This document shows positions 34,094-43,053 of a stretch of 64,000 bases of DNA, piece after piece; the first letter of the stretch is position 1, and the number at the start of each line of letters is the position of its first letter. The position numbers and the translations under genes are program-made. The notes under the pieces were generated by a model. That model was not told where the DNA came from. It made no database searches and saw nothing but the letters and a program-made list of their open reading frames with translations. Source of the DNA: Ramlibacter sp. Its GTDB lineage: Bacteria; Pseudomonadota; Gammaproteobacteria; Burkholderiales; Burkholderiaceae_C. Location: NCBI GenBank assembly GCA_028292245.1, contig JAQGMS010000303.1:1-64000 (forward strand), read 5' to 3'.

Positions 34094-34615
34094 TCACTCG
34101 AAGAACCTGTCCTCGTACAGTACTAGGGGAACCTCGTGGTTTTTCTCGGCCTGCCCGTCGAACGGCAGCCCGTCGAGGTCGACGCGCGTCATGACATCTT
34201 CCTTCGGATTGACGACAGCGCCAATGCGAAGGAGTACCAGCGTCTCGGCACCTTCAACCGCCTCGAACCGGTAGTAGGAACCACGAGGCAGGACCACGCA
34301 GTCGTTCTTCACGACATGCTTGGCTTCTCCCTGCGGCCCATAGAAGTTGGCTTCGCCTTGCAGGATGACAAATACATGGTCTTCATTGGAGTGGGCGTGC
34401 AGCCCATTCTCGCCACCGGTGGCGTACGTTTTCAGAACCACGCTCATGTTCGGAGTTGCTGCGAGCACATCGTTGGTACGGCCCTGCTTGGGCAGTTGTG
34501 CGCGCAGATGAAAGAAGCTTGGCGTGCGCACGGCCGCCAGACGTGCGATCTGCGCGCGCCAAGCGTCAGTGCTATTGGCGTTGGAAGGGTCGAGTTTAGT
34601 GGTCGAAGCTGGCAT
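34094..34615 (-). CDS. Cupin domain protein
   Basis: Small beta-barrel protein of 173 residues with one cupin: MSVVLKTYATGGENGLHAHS, NEDHVFVILQGEANFYGPQG and VVLPRGSYYRFEAV. The motif-1 His-x-His and Glu and the later region are compatible with a metal site, although the motif-2 His is replaced by Tyr-Tyr. It may be a dioxygenase-like enzyme or a binding protein. ATG at 34615 follows AAAGGA by 5 bases. It lies 88 bases after the porin gene and may be in its transcript. Confidence 0.8.
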   Translation of the reverse strand: MPASTTKLDPSNANSTDAWRAQIARLAAVRTPSFFHLRAQLPKQGRTNDVLAATPNMSVVLKTYATGGENGLHAHSNEDHVFVILQGEANFYGPQGEAKHVVKNDCVVLPRGSYYRFEAVEGAETLVLLRIGAVVNPKEDVMTRVDLDGLPFDGQAEKNHEVPLVLYEDRFFE

Positions 34616-34703
34616 GGTATTCCTTTTGCTAGATTTCGGAAGAGGAAAAGGAAGCAAGCAAAGACTCCTCCTCGAGGGCAACGTGCCCTTCATCGGATAA
34701 AGG

Positions 34704-35792
34704 CTAGAAGACGTGCCGTATCCCCACGGCCATTGCGGTCTGACCCTGCCCGGGACCCGGGTTGCCGCCTGCCTGTCCCGCGCTTGCCGAGAAGGTGGCC
34801 CCACCGCTGTTGCGCACCCGGGAACCAGAGGCGTAGACCGCAGTGCGCTTGCTGAGCGCATAGGTTCCGCGGACGATTAGCAGCTTTCCGTCATTCGCAC
34901 TGTTTTTCAGATCGAAGCGCGAGGCCTGGAGGTCGCCCGTGAGAAGCGGCGTAATCTGGTAGGTCAGCCCGACATACATGAGGTTGCTCTTCGGCGTAAC
35001 TGGCGATCCCTCATTCGTTCGCTGGATCAAGCCAGCGCCGATCTTCGTGGCGGCATTGAGGCGGCTGTACGCACCCCAGGAAATTCGTTTGTCCGTCATG
35101 TTCTGCGTTAGACCGGCGACCGGCGTAGGCGCGCCTCTGAACTCGTCAACGGCCACGGCAACACCACCCCAAGACGCGTCGTACTTGATCAGGCCAGACC
35201 ACTCTCGGCATGATTTCGAATCGTTTGGCAACTCACCGGGGCACGTCTGTGCGTCACGCCCTAAGCTGTAGGAAGCCCCCACGGTGAGCCCACCGAAAGT
35301 TCCCCGGTAGGTGATTGCGTTGTCGGCGCGGGCGCTGGATAAATAGGGATCGAAGGTCGAAATGGTGTGGAGGTTGGGGCCCATGACATCCGATTCGGCC
35401 TGCGCGTAGCTGAACATCGTGTTCTGCCGACCCGCAGCCATCGCGCCCCACGGACCGGCCAACCCGACGAAAATCTGGCGGCCAAACGGGCGACCGCCCT
35501 GGTTGAAGGAGCCCGAGTCCATGGCGAGACCCATTTCGAGCACGAAGTTCGCGCTGAGGCCATTCCCCAGGTCCTCGACACCCCGAAATCCCAGCCGGGA
35601 GGGAATGCTACCGGCGATGCTGGGCATACGCGTCAGGCCGCCGCTACCAGGTGCGGTATTGGTCAGATGCTCAACTGCCAAATCGGCCAAGCCATACAGC
35701 GTGACAGAAGCTTGTGGCGCTGATTGCTGCGCGCCAACTCCACCGCACAACGTCAACGCCACCACTGCGGCCCCAGTGTTGTTGAATCTCAT
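34704..35792 (-). CDS. Gram-negative trimeric porin
   Basis: Outer-membrane porin of 362 residues. Signal peptide MRFNNTGAAVVALTLCGGVG precedes ASVTLYGLADLAVEHLTNTA; the body has SRLGFRGVEDLGNGLSANFV and GPWGAMAAGRQNTMFSYAQA, and it ends MAVGIRHVF with a C-terminal Phe. ATG at 35792 follows AGGAGA by 5 bases. Two GTATACG operator sites lie 63 and 83 bases upstream, linking it to the 35-53 kb regulon. Confidence 0.92.
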   Translation of the reverse strand: MRFNNTGAAVVALTLCGGVGAQQSAPQASVTLYGLADLAVEHLTNTAPGSGGLTRMPSIAGSIPSRLGFRGVEDLGNGLSANFVLEMGLAMDSGSFNQGGRPFGRQIFVGLAGPWGAMAAGRQNTMFSYAQAESDVMGPNLHTISTFDPYLSSARADNAITYRGTFGGLTVGASYSLGRDAQTCPGELPNDSKSCREWSGLIKYDASWGGVAVAVDEFRGAPTPVAGLTQNMTDKRISWGAYSRLNAATKIGAGLIQRTNEGSPVTPKSNLMYVGLTYQITPLLTGDLQASRFDLKNSANDGKLLIVRGTYALSKRTAVYASGSRVRNSGGATFSASAGQAGGNPGPGQGQTAMAVGIRHVF

Positions 35793-35854
35793 GTCTCTCT
35801 CCTCGTGCGTAGTAGTTGGACTCGAATCGCAATTCACAAGACTCGGCATTTAAT

Positions 35855-35886
35855 ACCGTATACGTTCATATACTACCGTATACGGT
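35855..35886. promoter_or_regulatory. Tandem GTATACG operators upstream of the porin
   Basis: ACCGTATACGTT (35855-35866) and the perfect palindrome ACCGTATACGGT (35875-35886) are 20 bases apart, two helical turns, placing bound proteins on the same face. They lie between the porin and MarR genes. A weaker relative, GTGTATGCGTTCCAATG, is at 35947-35963. Sites of the same kind precede other units of the region (37949, 40596, 40744, 48985, 49287). Confidence 0.7.
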
Positions 35887-36220
35887 CTATTTTTCAACTA
35901 GTCTCCACATAAGGACTTTCCCCAATCGGCAGCGCGCTGGAATATGGTGTATGCGTTCCAATGCTCCTCCCAACGGGGCGTTGGGCTGCCGCCAGCAAAT
36001 GGCCGGCCGGCTGAAACGACGCAGCCACACGCTCCATCGAGCCGGCAGTCTTGGCTGGGCAGTGCTGGTGAAGTAGGGGGCACCGACAGGTGCGCGTGGC
36101 TACCTCATAGTCCTACGCCAGGAGCCCACAACGCGTTCGAGGACGAACGTCAGGTGGTCGAGGCGCCCTTGCGTGTTCCAGATTCGTACAATCGCCCAAA
36201 GCCGGTCCTGGAGACATTTG

Positions 36221-36715
36221 ATGAGCGCTGCAGCAAAACGAGAACCTCAGTCGAAAGATATTCCGCCCGCGGAGTTGCCAGAACTCGAGAATTTGGTCGG
36301 TTTTCTATTGCGCGTTGCGTCCAACACTGCCGACGCCTACTTCAGCAGGCAAATGAGCGATACGGATGTGACGCCTCGTCAGTATGCGGTCCTTCTGATT
36401 CTCTGCCGTCATGCGCAACTCACGCAGACAGAGGTGGCGTCAATAACCAAAATAGACCGCAGTACAACTAACGAGATGATTCCCCGCCTGGTCACCCGCG
36501 GCCTCGTTGTGCGCCATCAATCCAAGACGGATCGACGGGCGATGACGTTGTCGATTTCGTCAGCCGGCCGTGACGTTGTTCGCCGAGCCACGATCGCTGC
36601 CCAGGCATCCCATCAAAGCATCATGAATGCCCTCCCCCTCGAATATCGGAAGATATTCAAGCACTGCCTTGAAGTCATCATTCAGGCCAACGCAACGAAC
36701 CTCCCCACGGACTGA
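36221..36715 (+). CDS. MarR family transcriptional regulator
   Basis: MarR-type regulator of 164 residues. The wHTH is DVTPRQYAVLLILCRHAQLT, QTEVASITKIDRSTTNEMIP, then RLVTRGLVVRHQSKTDRRAM. ATG at 36221 follows GGAGA by 7 bases; the preceding in-frame codons lack coding features. It diverges from the porin with the tandem GTATACG sites between, and is the only regulator gene inside the 34.7-53.2 kb region, so it is the best candidate to bind those sites. Confidence 0.88.
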   Translation: MSAAAKREPQSKDIPPAELPELENLVGFLLRVASNTADAYFSRQMSDTDVTPRQYAVLLILCRHAQLTQTEVASITKIDRSTTNEMIPRLVTRGLVVRHQSKTDRRAMTLSISSAGRDVVRRATIAAQASHQSIMNALPLEYRKIFKHCLEVIIQANATNLPTD

Positions 36716-36776
36716 TTCGCTAGCGCGCGTAGGGTCGGGCAAGCAGGAATGCCACAGTTGAATATTTGGGCCGGCG

Positions 36777-37871
36777 TCAGGATCGGGAAATAGGCTTCGA
36801 TAGCGCCTCGGATTGTCGTCGCAGGGAGCGAGGCATGGCTGCAACCCTCTCCCGTCTTGCAAGCCATTGGGATGCAATTTCTGGGTTTTTGCAGTGGATC
36901 GGCATCTCGCCGCGCAGCACACGCAAGATGTTCTCGACCGCCGTCGCGACTGTGGCCGCGGCAACGTCCCGCGTGTGTCCGACCATGTGGGGCGTCAAGA
37001 TGACGTTGTCGAGCATCCTCAGCGGGCTATCTTCGGGCAGAGGCTCGGTCTCAAATGTGTCGAGCGCGGCCCCGGCAATGCGTCGGTCACGCAATGCCAG
37101 ATACAGCGCGTGTTCATCGACCAAGCTGCCTCGCGCAGTATTCACCAGGTAGGCCGTCGGCTTCATCATTGCGAGGGTTTCTGTGTTGACCATCTCGCGA
37201 TTGCCCGCGTCTGCGGTGGCAAACAAGCACACGACATCGCTCACCCTGAATACAGTGGCAGCGTCTACCAACTCCACATAGGGCGGCGCGGCGGCAGGTC
37301 TCGTGCGCGGCGACACGGCAATGCGAACGCCGAAAGCATTCAGCCTTTCGGCCGTCGCCCGGGCGACTCGGCCGAAACCGATCATGCCAACGACGCGTCC
37401 GCGCAGCAGTTGAGCCGCTGTCCTGTTCAATGGCGGACGCCCGCGTTTCCCCTGAAGCACTTCTTCCGCGGCACGAAGCTGGTAGAACAGATTCAGGATC
37501 AGCATCACATTGGCCTCGGCCATGCCTATATAGTTTTCGGGCACCGGACCGTGGCCGACGATGATTCCGAGTTCGCTGGCGGCCTGGACATCGACGGTGT
37601 CCACTCCAATTGTGGGATTCACCAATCCGACAAGGCGCGGCGCGCTTTCAATGACCTTCCGTGAACAATACGAACGCGTACCGAACATCATGACGTCGCA
37701 GTCGGCGAAGAATCCTTGTGAAGCTTCCTCGTCGTAGTCCGCGCGATTGCGTTCACCCGAAGGCAGCTTGCCGCGCAGGACCCTGACGCCGTTGGAGGCC
37801 AGCTGCGTACTGACCAAATTCAGCAGGACGTCAGCGTCCGCGTCCCTGTAAACAAAAACCGTAGGAGCCAT
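36777..37871 (-). CDS. D-2-hydroxyacid dehydrogenase (NAD-dependent)
   Basis: Two-domain dehydrogenase of 364 residues. The Rossmann motif GMIGFGRVARATAERLNAFG is slightly shifted from GxGxxG, the substrate Arg lies in LVNTARGSLVDEHAL, Glu in ALDTFETEPLP and His in VILTPHMVGHTRD. It interconverts a 2-hydroxyacid and a 2-oxoacid. The first 100 residues are the substrate domain. It has its own GTATACG site 77 bases upstream of the start, so it is transcribed separately from the aldolase gene that precedes it on the same strand. Confidence 0.88.
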   Translation of the reverse strand: MAPTVFVYRDADADVLLNLVSTQLASNGVRVLRGKLPSGERNRADYDEEASQGFFADCDVMMFGTRSYCSRKVIESAPRLVGLVNPTIGVDTVDVQAASELGIIVGHGPVPENYIGMAEANVMLILNLFYQLRAAEEVLQGKRGRPPLNRTAAQLLRGRVVGMIGFGRVARATAERLNAFGVRIAVSPRTRPAAAPPYVELVDAATVFRVSDVVCLFATADAGNREMVNTETLAMMKPTAYLVNTARGSLVDEHALYLALRDRRIAGAALDTFETEPLPEDSPLRMLDNVILTPHMVGHTRDVAAATVATAVENILRVLRGEMPIHCKNPEIASQWLARRERVAAMPRSLRRQSEALSKPISRS

Positions 37872-37948
37872 GTGCCGCTCAACTCTGTCACGAATGCGAT
37901 GGATTCACGTATTGATGGAGAAAATGGACAAAGTGTAGAGGCGCGTGG

Positions 37949-37958
37949 CGTATACGTC
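37949..37958. promoter_or_regulatory. GTATACG operator upstream of the dehydrogenase gene
   Basis: GCGTATACGT followed by CCAATG, same context as the site at 48985 (GTATACGTCCAAT). It sits 77 bases upstream of the start codon at 37871 and 37 bases from the stop of the aldolase gene. Confidence 0.65.
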
Positions 37959-37995
37959 CAATGTTCGGGGCGGACCTGATCTCGGGCACACCATC

Positions 37996-38730
37996 CTACT
38001 TTTCGTCTAGCATCTCGGCGCAACCCGCACGCCGCGTCCAGTATTCCCACGTGCGCTGGATCGCCGGTGACTCAGGGTCAAGGGCTGCCTGATGCGCTGC
38101 CTCGGCATCCGATAGCGCAGTGATCTCACCCCCCAGCGCGATGGCAGTCGTGAGGACGCGGGCGTTCGCCGGCAGGTAGATCGAAATCCAAAGCGCCTGT
38201 ATCAGCGATTTCGCGCCTGCCGAAAACCCGTGCCCCCGCATGAGAACGACGTTGCCGTCCTGCAGGCAGCCAGCCAGGTCACGTCCGTGGTCGACGCACG
38301 AAACCAGCAGGTTCGTGTCGCCGAACTTTGCGCGGATGTCCCATACCGGAATTCTGGTACCAATCGGTCCTGCTGCGTGAAAGACTGGCACCAGGGGCCG
38401 CTTGGTAACGCTGTATGGCAACACGCTCTCGGAATGGCTGTGGACGACCGAGTTGATTTCGGGCCGCGCATCGTAGATCGCCCCATGGATGAAGCGCTCC
38501 AGGTACGGAGGACGGTCGTCCTTCGTATTCGCGGGGCGCCCGTCCAGAGTGAACTCCATGATGTCATCTGCCACGACCAGCTCAGGGCTGCGGCTGCGCG
38601 AAAGAAGGTAGCGGTCTGCGCGCAGCGGGTGCCGGACACTCACATGGCCGTAGCCATCGACGATGCCCTCATTGGCGAGGATGCGATTGGCAATCACCAG
38701 GTCGCGAATGCTTTTCTTGATTGGATCCAT
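37996..38730 (-). CDS. Class II aldolase/adducin family protein
   Basis: AraD-like enzyme of 244 residues with an intact metal site: SVVHSHSESVLPY provides the His-x-His pair, and MRGHGFSAGAKSL the later His. GYGHVSVRHP and the Glu of YLERFIHGAIYDARPEINSV complete the active site. Such enzymes cleave or decarboxylate hydroxy-oxo acids. It lies 31 bases after the SDR gene in the minus-strand operon starting at 40551, and contrasts with the degenerate relative at 20134-20814. Confidence 0.9.
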   Translation of the reverse strand: MDPIKKSIRDLVIANRILANEGIVDGYGHVSVRHPLRADRYLLSRSRSPELVVADDIMEFTLDGRPANTKDDRPPYLERFIHGAIYDARPEINSVVHSHSESVLPYSVTKRPLVPVFHAAGPIGTRIPVWDIRAKFGDTNLLVSCVDHGRDLAGCLQDGNVVLMRGHGFSAGAKSLIQALWISIYLPANARVLTTAIALGGEITALSDAEAAHQAALDPESPAIQRTWEYWTRRAGCAEMLDEK

Positions 38731-38761
38731 ATCAGGCTTTCTTCATTGTCAGAGCCGCTCA

Positions 38762-39523
38762 CTACGGATTGAAACGACCCGCGCTCAGGCCGTTGTCGAT
38801 GCGGATCGATATGCCGGTGATCGAGCTGGCCGCGCTGGAAGCAAGAAACACAAACGTCTCACCCAGCTCCTGAGGCTGAACCACGCGCCCCAGCGGCGCC
38901 GTAGCAGCGAACTGGGATGGGTCCATGCCGAAAGACTTGGCCGCGCCACCCATCATGGGCGCCTCAATCGGGCCGGGACTGACGGCAATCACTCGTATTC
39001 CATCGCGTCCATGGTCCAGCGCCATGCATTTGGCCAAGTGAATCAACGCTGCCTTCGACACTGCATAGGCCAGCATGTTCGGCGTGCCGCGCTCGCCTGC
39101 CAGTGCTGTCGTCAACAGGATGACCCCGCCGCCGGCGTCGCGCATTACCGGCACGGCATGCTTGGCCAGCAATACGGCGGACTTCAAGTTGACGGACATG
39201 ACCGAATCGAATTCGGCTTCATCGATGGTTTCGGCTGTGCCGGAGCTCAACCGGGCAGCGTTGTGCAGCAGAACGTCGATCCGGCCGGTCAGCGCCGTGG
39301 CATCGGCTACAAGCCGCACGATGTAGCTGTGATCTATCAAGTCACCCTGGATGCAGACCGCAGTTGCGCCCGTATCACGGATTTCCGCACTGAGTTCGGC
39401 CATCGACGACATGTCCGCGAGCACAACGGCGTACCCCGCCGAGGCGAATGCCCTTGCCGCTGCCGCCCCTACCCCACCGGCTGCGCCAGTGATGACCGCG
39501 ACCCTCCGCTGCAACCTCTCCAT
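38762..39523 (-). CDS. Short-chain dehydrogenase/reductase
   Basis: SDR of 253 residues. Nucleotide motif AVITGAAGGVGAAAARAFAS, LLHNAARLS for the NAG element, and active-site YAVSKAAL are clear; the catalytic Ser position reads Thr (ILLTTALAG), which can still work but is unusual. It ends SSITGISIRIDNGLSAGR. ATG at 39523 was chosen because the longer frame would run into the Bug receptor gene and has no ribosome site. It is in the operon receptor-SDR-aldolase. Confidence 0.9.
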   Translation of the reverse strand: MERLQRRVAVITGAAGGVGAAAARAFASAGYAVVLADMSSMAELSAEIRDTGATAVCIQGDLIDHSYIVRLVADATALTGRIDVLLHNAARLSSGTAETIDEAEFDSVMSVNLKSAVLLAKHAVPVMRDAGGGVILLTTALAGERGTPNMLAYAVSKAALIHLAKCMALDHGRDGIRVIAVSPGPIEAPMMGGAAKSFGMDPSQFAATAPLGRVVQPQELGETFVFLASSAASSITGISIRIDNGLSAGRFNP

Positions 39524-39558
39524 CGGTGGTCCTGCAGAATGCCCTTGGATGGGCCGCG

Positions 39559-40551
39559 TCAATCGAGCTGAATGGCCAGTTGTTGGATCAACGGGCTCCA
39601 TCGCTGGCGGTCCTGGTGTGCCAGTTGGTCAAGGGCCTCGGGCGTGCCTGGCATGCCCATCACGCCGAATTCCAGAAGCTGGCGCTTCACGTCGTCCCGC
39701 TCAAGAGAGTAGTTCAGCGCTGCATTCAGTTTGGAGACCGTGTCGTTGCTCGTGGATTTCGGCACGAACATGCCGAACCAGGCGGCCACATCCAGGTCCT
39801 TGTGGAAGTCGCGGAACAACGGGGCGCTGGGGAAGCTCTGCTTCGCCAAGGGCCCCGACGCGGCAATCACTGCAATCTTCCCCTCCTTGAGCAGCGGCAA
39901 GGCCTCGACAAGGCCGGTGATGGTCACCTGGATGTCGCCCGCTATGAGCGCAACCACGCAGTCCGAGGTCCCCTTATATGGGATGTGCGCCAACTTCACG
40001 CCGAGTCGGTTCCAGATCAACTCCATGATCAGGTGGTTGGTGTGGCCGATGCCGGGGGAGCCGTAGTTCAATGTCCCGGGTCGCGCCTTGGCCTGCGCGA
40101 TCAATTGCTGCATATCCTTGATGCCCGAGGAAGGGTTTACCAGCAACAGGTGGGTTGCCCTGCCAATCAGACCCACCGCGCGAAACTCCTTCGCCGGGTC
40201 ATAGGGCAACCGCTTGTAGACATAGGGATTCGCAACCATGCTCGAGTCCGGCGTCAGGAAGATGGTGTGGCCGTCGGGAACAGACTTGGCCACGGCGTCG
40301 GCCGCGATCGCCAGTCCGGCCCCAGGCTTGTTTTCAACCACGGCGGACTGACCGAGGCGCTCAGCCAATTTCCCGCCGATCAGACGCGAAAGAATGTCGC
40401 CCAGGGCCCCCGGAGGGCTGCCCACCACGACCCGAATCGGTTTGGACGGGAACGCCTGCGCGAGTCCGCTCTTCTGTGCAGCGATGCCAGCGAAGCCCAT
40501 CAACGCCGCCGCCACGCCGCGTAAGTGAAAGCGCTTGCCAAGGTCCACCAT
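39559..40551 (-). CDS. Bug-type tripartite tricarboxylate receptor
   Basis: Receptor of 330 residues. Signal region GVAAALMGFAGIAAQKSGLA, then FPSKPIRVVVGSPPGALGDI, NKPGAGLAIAADAVAKSVPD and LNYGSPGIGHTNHL. SPPGALGD replaces the frequent YPPGGxxD. ATG at 40551 follows GGAGG by 5 bases. First gene of a minus-strand operon with SDR and aldolase; the promoter carries a GTACACG-type site at 40596. It has no permease partner here. Confidence 0.92.
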   Translation of the reverse strand: MVDLGKRFHLRGVAAALMGFAGIAAQKSGLAQAFPSKPIRVVVGSPPGALGDILSRLIGGKLAERLGQSAVVENKPGAGLAIAADAVAKSVPDGHTIFLTPDSSMVANPYVYKRLPYDPAKEFRAVGLIGRATHLLLVNPSSGIKDMQQLIAQAKARPGTLNYGSPGIGHTNHLIMELIWNRLGVKLAHIPYKGTSDCVVALIAGDIQVTITGLVEALPLLKEGKIAVIAASGPLAKQSFPSAPLFRDFHKDLDVAAWFGMFVPKSTSNDTVSKLNAALNYSLERDDVKRQLLEFGVMGMPGTPEALDQLAHQDRQRWSPLIQQLAIQLD

Positions 40552-40595
40552 CGTTGCCTCCGTCATAGATCGATTCAGCCCTCGGGGAATAATTA

Positions 40596-40608
40596 CACTG
40601 TACACGTT
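40596..40608. promoter_or_regulatory. GTATACG-like operator upstream of the receptor operon
   Basis: CACTGTACACGTT, one base different from the consensus GTATACGTT, followed by ATAA as at 40744 and 49287. It is 45 bases upstream of the receptor start at 40551. Confidence 0.6.
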
Positions 40609-40743
40609 ATAAGATAGATCGAGGCTGGGACTTCTACGGATGTCGATTTATCCAGCCCAATGGACCAATCGGTTGACCAATTTCCTCTGACAAGCTGAGT
40701 CTTTCGCGACACTTGAAACTGCCAGTGTCATATGAGAGACTAT

Positions 40744-40756
40744 ACGTATACGTTAT
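40744..40756. promoter_or_regulatory. GTATACG operator upstream of the ring-cleavage operon
   Basis: ACGTATACGTTAT, nearly identical to the site at 49287. It lies about 31 bases before the TTG start at 40788 and close to an AT-rich -10-like stretch (TATATT at 40754-40759), so binding would block transcription. Confidence 0.65.
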
Positions 40757-40787
40757 ATTTTGGCGCAAGCACCACGGAGACGGCCAA

Positions 40788-41993
40788 TTGGTCACTGAAA
40801 CTAAGGCATCAACACTCATTCTCGGCGGTGGCATTGGCGGAATGGCCACGGCGCTCGGCCTCGCTCGCCAAGGCATCCGCTCGCATGTCCTCGAGCAGGC
40901 TCCACAGCTTCGGGAGGTCGGAGCAGGTTTGCAGCTGGGGCCCAACGGGTTGCGCGCGCTCGACCACTTGGGCGTCCTGGACCATCTCTTCAAGACCGCG
41001 GTCTTTCCGCAGCATCAGGTCTTGCTCGACGTGCAGACCGGCAAAATCATCAAGGTCCTTGATATGGGCGCGAAGTTCTCCACGCGCTACGGCTACCCCT
41101 ATATCCTGGCCCACCGGCATGACCTGCTAGACGCGCTGGCCAAGGCGTGCGAGGACTCCGGACTGGTGACAGTGCAAACAAGCAAGGCGGTCACCCACGT
41201 CATCGACAGGGAGAATTCGGCCGAAGTGCAGTGCGCAGACGGCTCGCACTATGTGTGCAACGCTTTGATCGCTGCGGATGGACTGCGATCGGTCGTCCGA
41301 AAGGAAATTTTCGTCGACGACCCGCTGCGGCCGACCCCTTACGCTGCATTCCGCGGAACCCTGCCGGCAGCCGAAATCGTGCCGCAGACTGGCAAGGATG
41401 ACCTGCTGATCTGGGCCGGTTCCGACTCGCATCTTGTCCAGTATCCGCTGCGGGGGGGAGAGCTGTACAACCAGGTAGCGGTCTTGCGCACCGACCACGG
41501 TTTCGACACTGAGGACGACAGGCAGGCGGCATCGGCAGAGCTTGACACCCGTTTTTCCACCGCGCACCCGTCCGTGCGAGCGGGCGTTCGGAAGATCAAT
41601 CGCGGCGCGCGCTGGACCTTGTGGGACAGGGATCCAATCGTTGTCTGGACCAAGCACAGGATCGCGTTGCTCGGTGACGCTGCACATCCGATGCTGCAAT
41701 TCATGGCGCAGGGCGCCTGCCAGGCGCTTGAGGATGCCGTCTGCCTGTCGTGGAGGCTCGGTCAGACCCCCGACAACATCGAACGCGCCTTCACGCTGTA
41801 CCAGAACACACGGGTCCTGCGCGCCACCCGTGTGCAGCTGACGACCAGATTCATGGACCGCCTGTGGCATCCGAGTGGTACGGATTCCACCCTGCGGGAC
41901 GAGTTCCTTTCCAAGCTGGCGCCCACTGACTACGAGTTGTTTGACTGGCTGTATGGCGACAAGACATTTGTGGAGGGCACCCATGTCGCCTGA
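40788..41993 (+). CDS. FAD-dependent hydroxylase, salicylate / 3-hydroxybenzoate 6-hydroxylase type
   Basis: Class A flavoprotein of 401 residues. LILGGGIGGMATALGLARQG binds FAD, AHRHDLLDALAKACED and ALIAADGLRSVVRKEI are the mid motifs, and IALLGDAAHPMLQFMAQGAC the second FAD motif. It would convert a hydroxybenzoate to a dihydroxybenzoate. A TTG at 40788 was chosen as the start: GGAGA lies 7 bases before it, whereas the longer ATG-like frame would overlap the operator at 40744. The gene for a gentisate-dioxygenase-like cupin overlaps its end by 11 bases, which favours gentisate as product. Confidence 0.87.
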   Translation: MVTETKASTLILGGGIGGMATALGLARQGIRSHVLEQAPQLREVGAGLQLGPNGLRALDHLGVLDHLFKTAVFPQHQVLLDVQTGKIIKVLDMGAKFSTRYGYPYILAHRHDLLDALAKACEDSGLVTVQTSKAVTHVIDRENSAEVQCADGSHYVCNALIAADGLRSVVRKEIFVDDPLRPTPYAAFRGTLPAAEIVPQTGKDDLLIWAGSDSHLVQYPLRGGELYNQVAVLRTDHGFDTEDDRQAASAELDTRFSTAHPSVRAGVRKINRGARWTLWDRDPIVVWTKHRIALLGDAAHPMLQFMAQGACQALEDAVCLSWRLGQTPDNIERAFTLYQNTRVLRATRVQLTTRFMDRLWHPSGTDSTLRDEFLSKLAPTDYELFDWLYGDKTFVEGTHVA

Positions 41994-43029
41994 AATTAGG
42001 CAAGCGATTCTTCCCGCTGAGTACGGCGCGAAGCTGAAGTCACTGTCGCTGGCACCAGCCTGGCTCAAGCTGGGCCAGCTCGTTCCCGCCGGACGACCCG
42101 TGCGGCTTGCCGGTCCCGTGCATTGGTCCTACCGCGAAGCGCGGGCGTGCCTGACCACCGCCAGTGAGCTCGTCCCGATCGAGCAGGCCGAGCGGCGTGT
42201 GCTCGGGCTTGCCAACCCTGGGCTGACCAGCCGCCTGGCAACCACGCCTTCGATCTTCGGCGGTCTCCAGCTGATTCTTCCAGGCGAGCATGCACCTTCC
42301 CATCGCCACGTCCCGGCAGCTGCACGGCTGATCATCGAGGGCGCCGGCGCATTCACGCGTGTGAACGACAAGGACATTCCCATGCTGCCTGGGGACCTCG
42401 TGCTGACGCCTCCTCACCATTGGCATTCCCACCACTTCTACAGCGGGACGGAGCCAATGGTCTGGCTCGATATCCTGGACCATCCTATCTGCGTCCCGAT
42501 GGAGACATCGTTTCTGTCCGGTGAGCAGGAGGTCGACAACGACCAGCGCGCGGAGCGCGAATACCGGACCGACCATGTCATTCCGGGATTGGCGCCCTAC
42601 CGACGTCCGTCCCAATTGGCGCCCCGCTACCCGATCTGGCACTTCCCTTGGCCCAAAACAGAGTCGGCGCTGAACGCGGTCGCCGCAAACCGGAGAAAGG
42701 ACGAGCCGGTCCACATGATGTTCGTGAACGCCGAGACAGGGCAGAGCCTTCTGGAAACGATGGCGTTTTCGGTGCTCATGTTGCGCCCCGGAGAGGAGTA
42801 CGCAGCGCCGACAAGATCCGCGAGCACGATGGTGTCGATCATCGGCGGCGAGGGAGAAAGCACCGTCGACGAACTTCATGCGAAATGGGAAGCGGGCGAT
42901 ACGCTGTCCTGCCCTACGTTCGCGCAAGTGGTTCACAGAAACCGGTCTGGCACGAAGCCGGCGTATCTACTGCTCGTCGACGACAGTCCGATGCAGGTGA
43001 AGCTCGGCATCTATTCCGAAGAAGCCTAG
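41983..43029 (+). CDS. Gentisate 1,2-dioxygenase-like bicupin
   Basis: Iron dioxygenase of 348 residues with two cupin domains. The catalytic N-terminal cupin shows APSHRHVPAAARLIIEGAGA, then MLPGDLVLTPPHHWHSHHFY, giving the three His ligands expected for gentisate or salicylate 1,2-dioxygenases; the C-terminal cupin (VLMLRPGEEYAAPTRSASTM) has lost the ligands, as in the family. It would open gentisate to maleylpyruvate. ATG at 41983 follows GGAGGG at 5 bases and overlaps the hydroxylase gene. The next gene encodes an FAH-fold hydrolase. Confidence 0.87.
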   Translation: MSPEIRQAILPAEYGAKLKSLSLAPAWLKLGQLVPAGRPVRLAGPVHWSYREARACLTTASELVPIEQAERRVLGLANPGLTSRLATTPSIFGGLQLILPGEHAPSHRHVPAAARLIIEGAGAFTRVNDKDIPMLPGDLVLTPPHHWHSHHFYSGTEPMVWLDILDHPICVPMETSFLSGEQEVDNDQRAEREYRTDHVIPGLAPYRRPSQLAPRYPIWHFPWPKTESALNAVAANRRKDEPVHMMFVNAETGQSLLETMAFSVLMLRPGEEYAAPTRSASTMVSIIGGEGESTVDELHAKWEAGDTLSCPTFAQVVHRNRSGTKPAYLLLVDDSPMQVKLGIYSEEA

Positions 43030-43053
43030 AACAACCCGATCAGGAGATACCCC

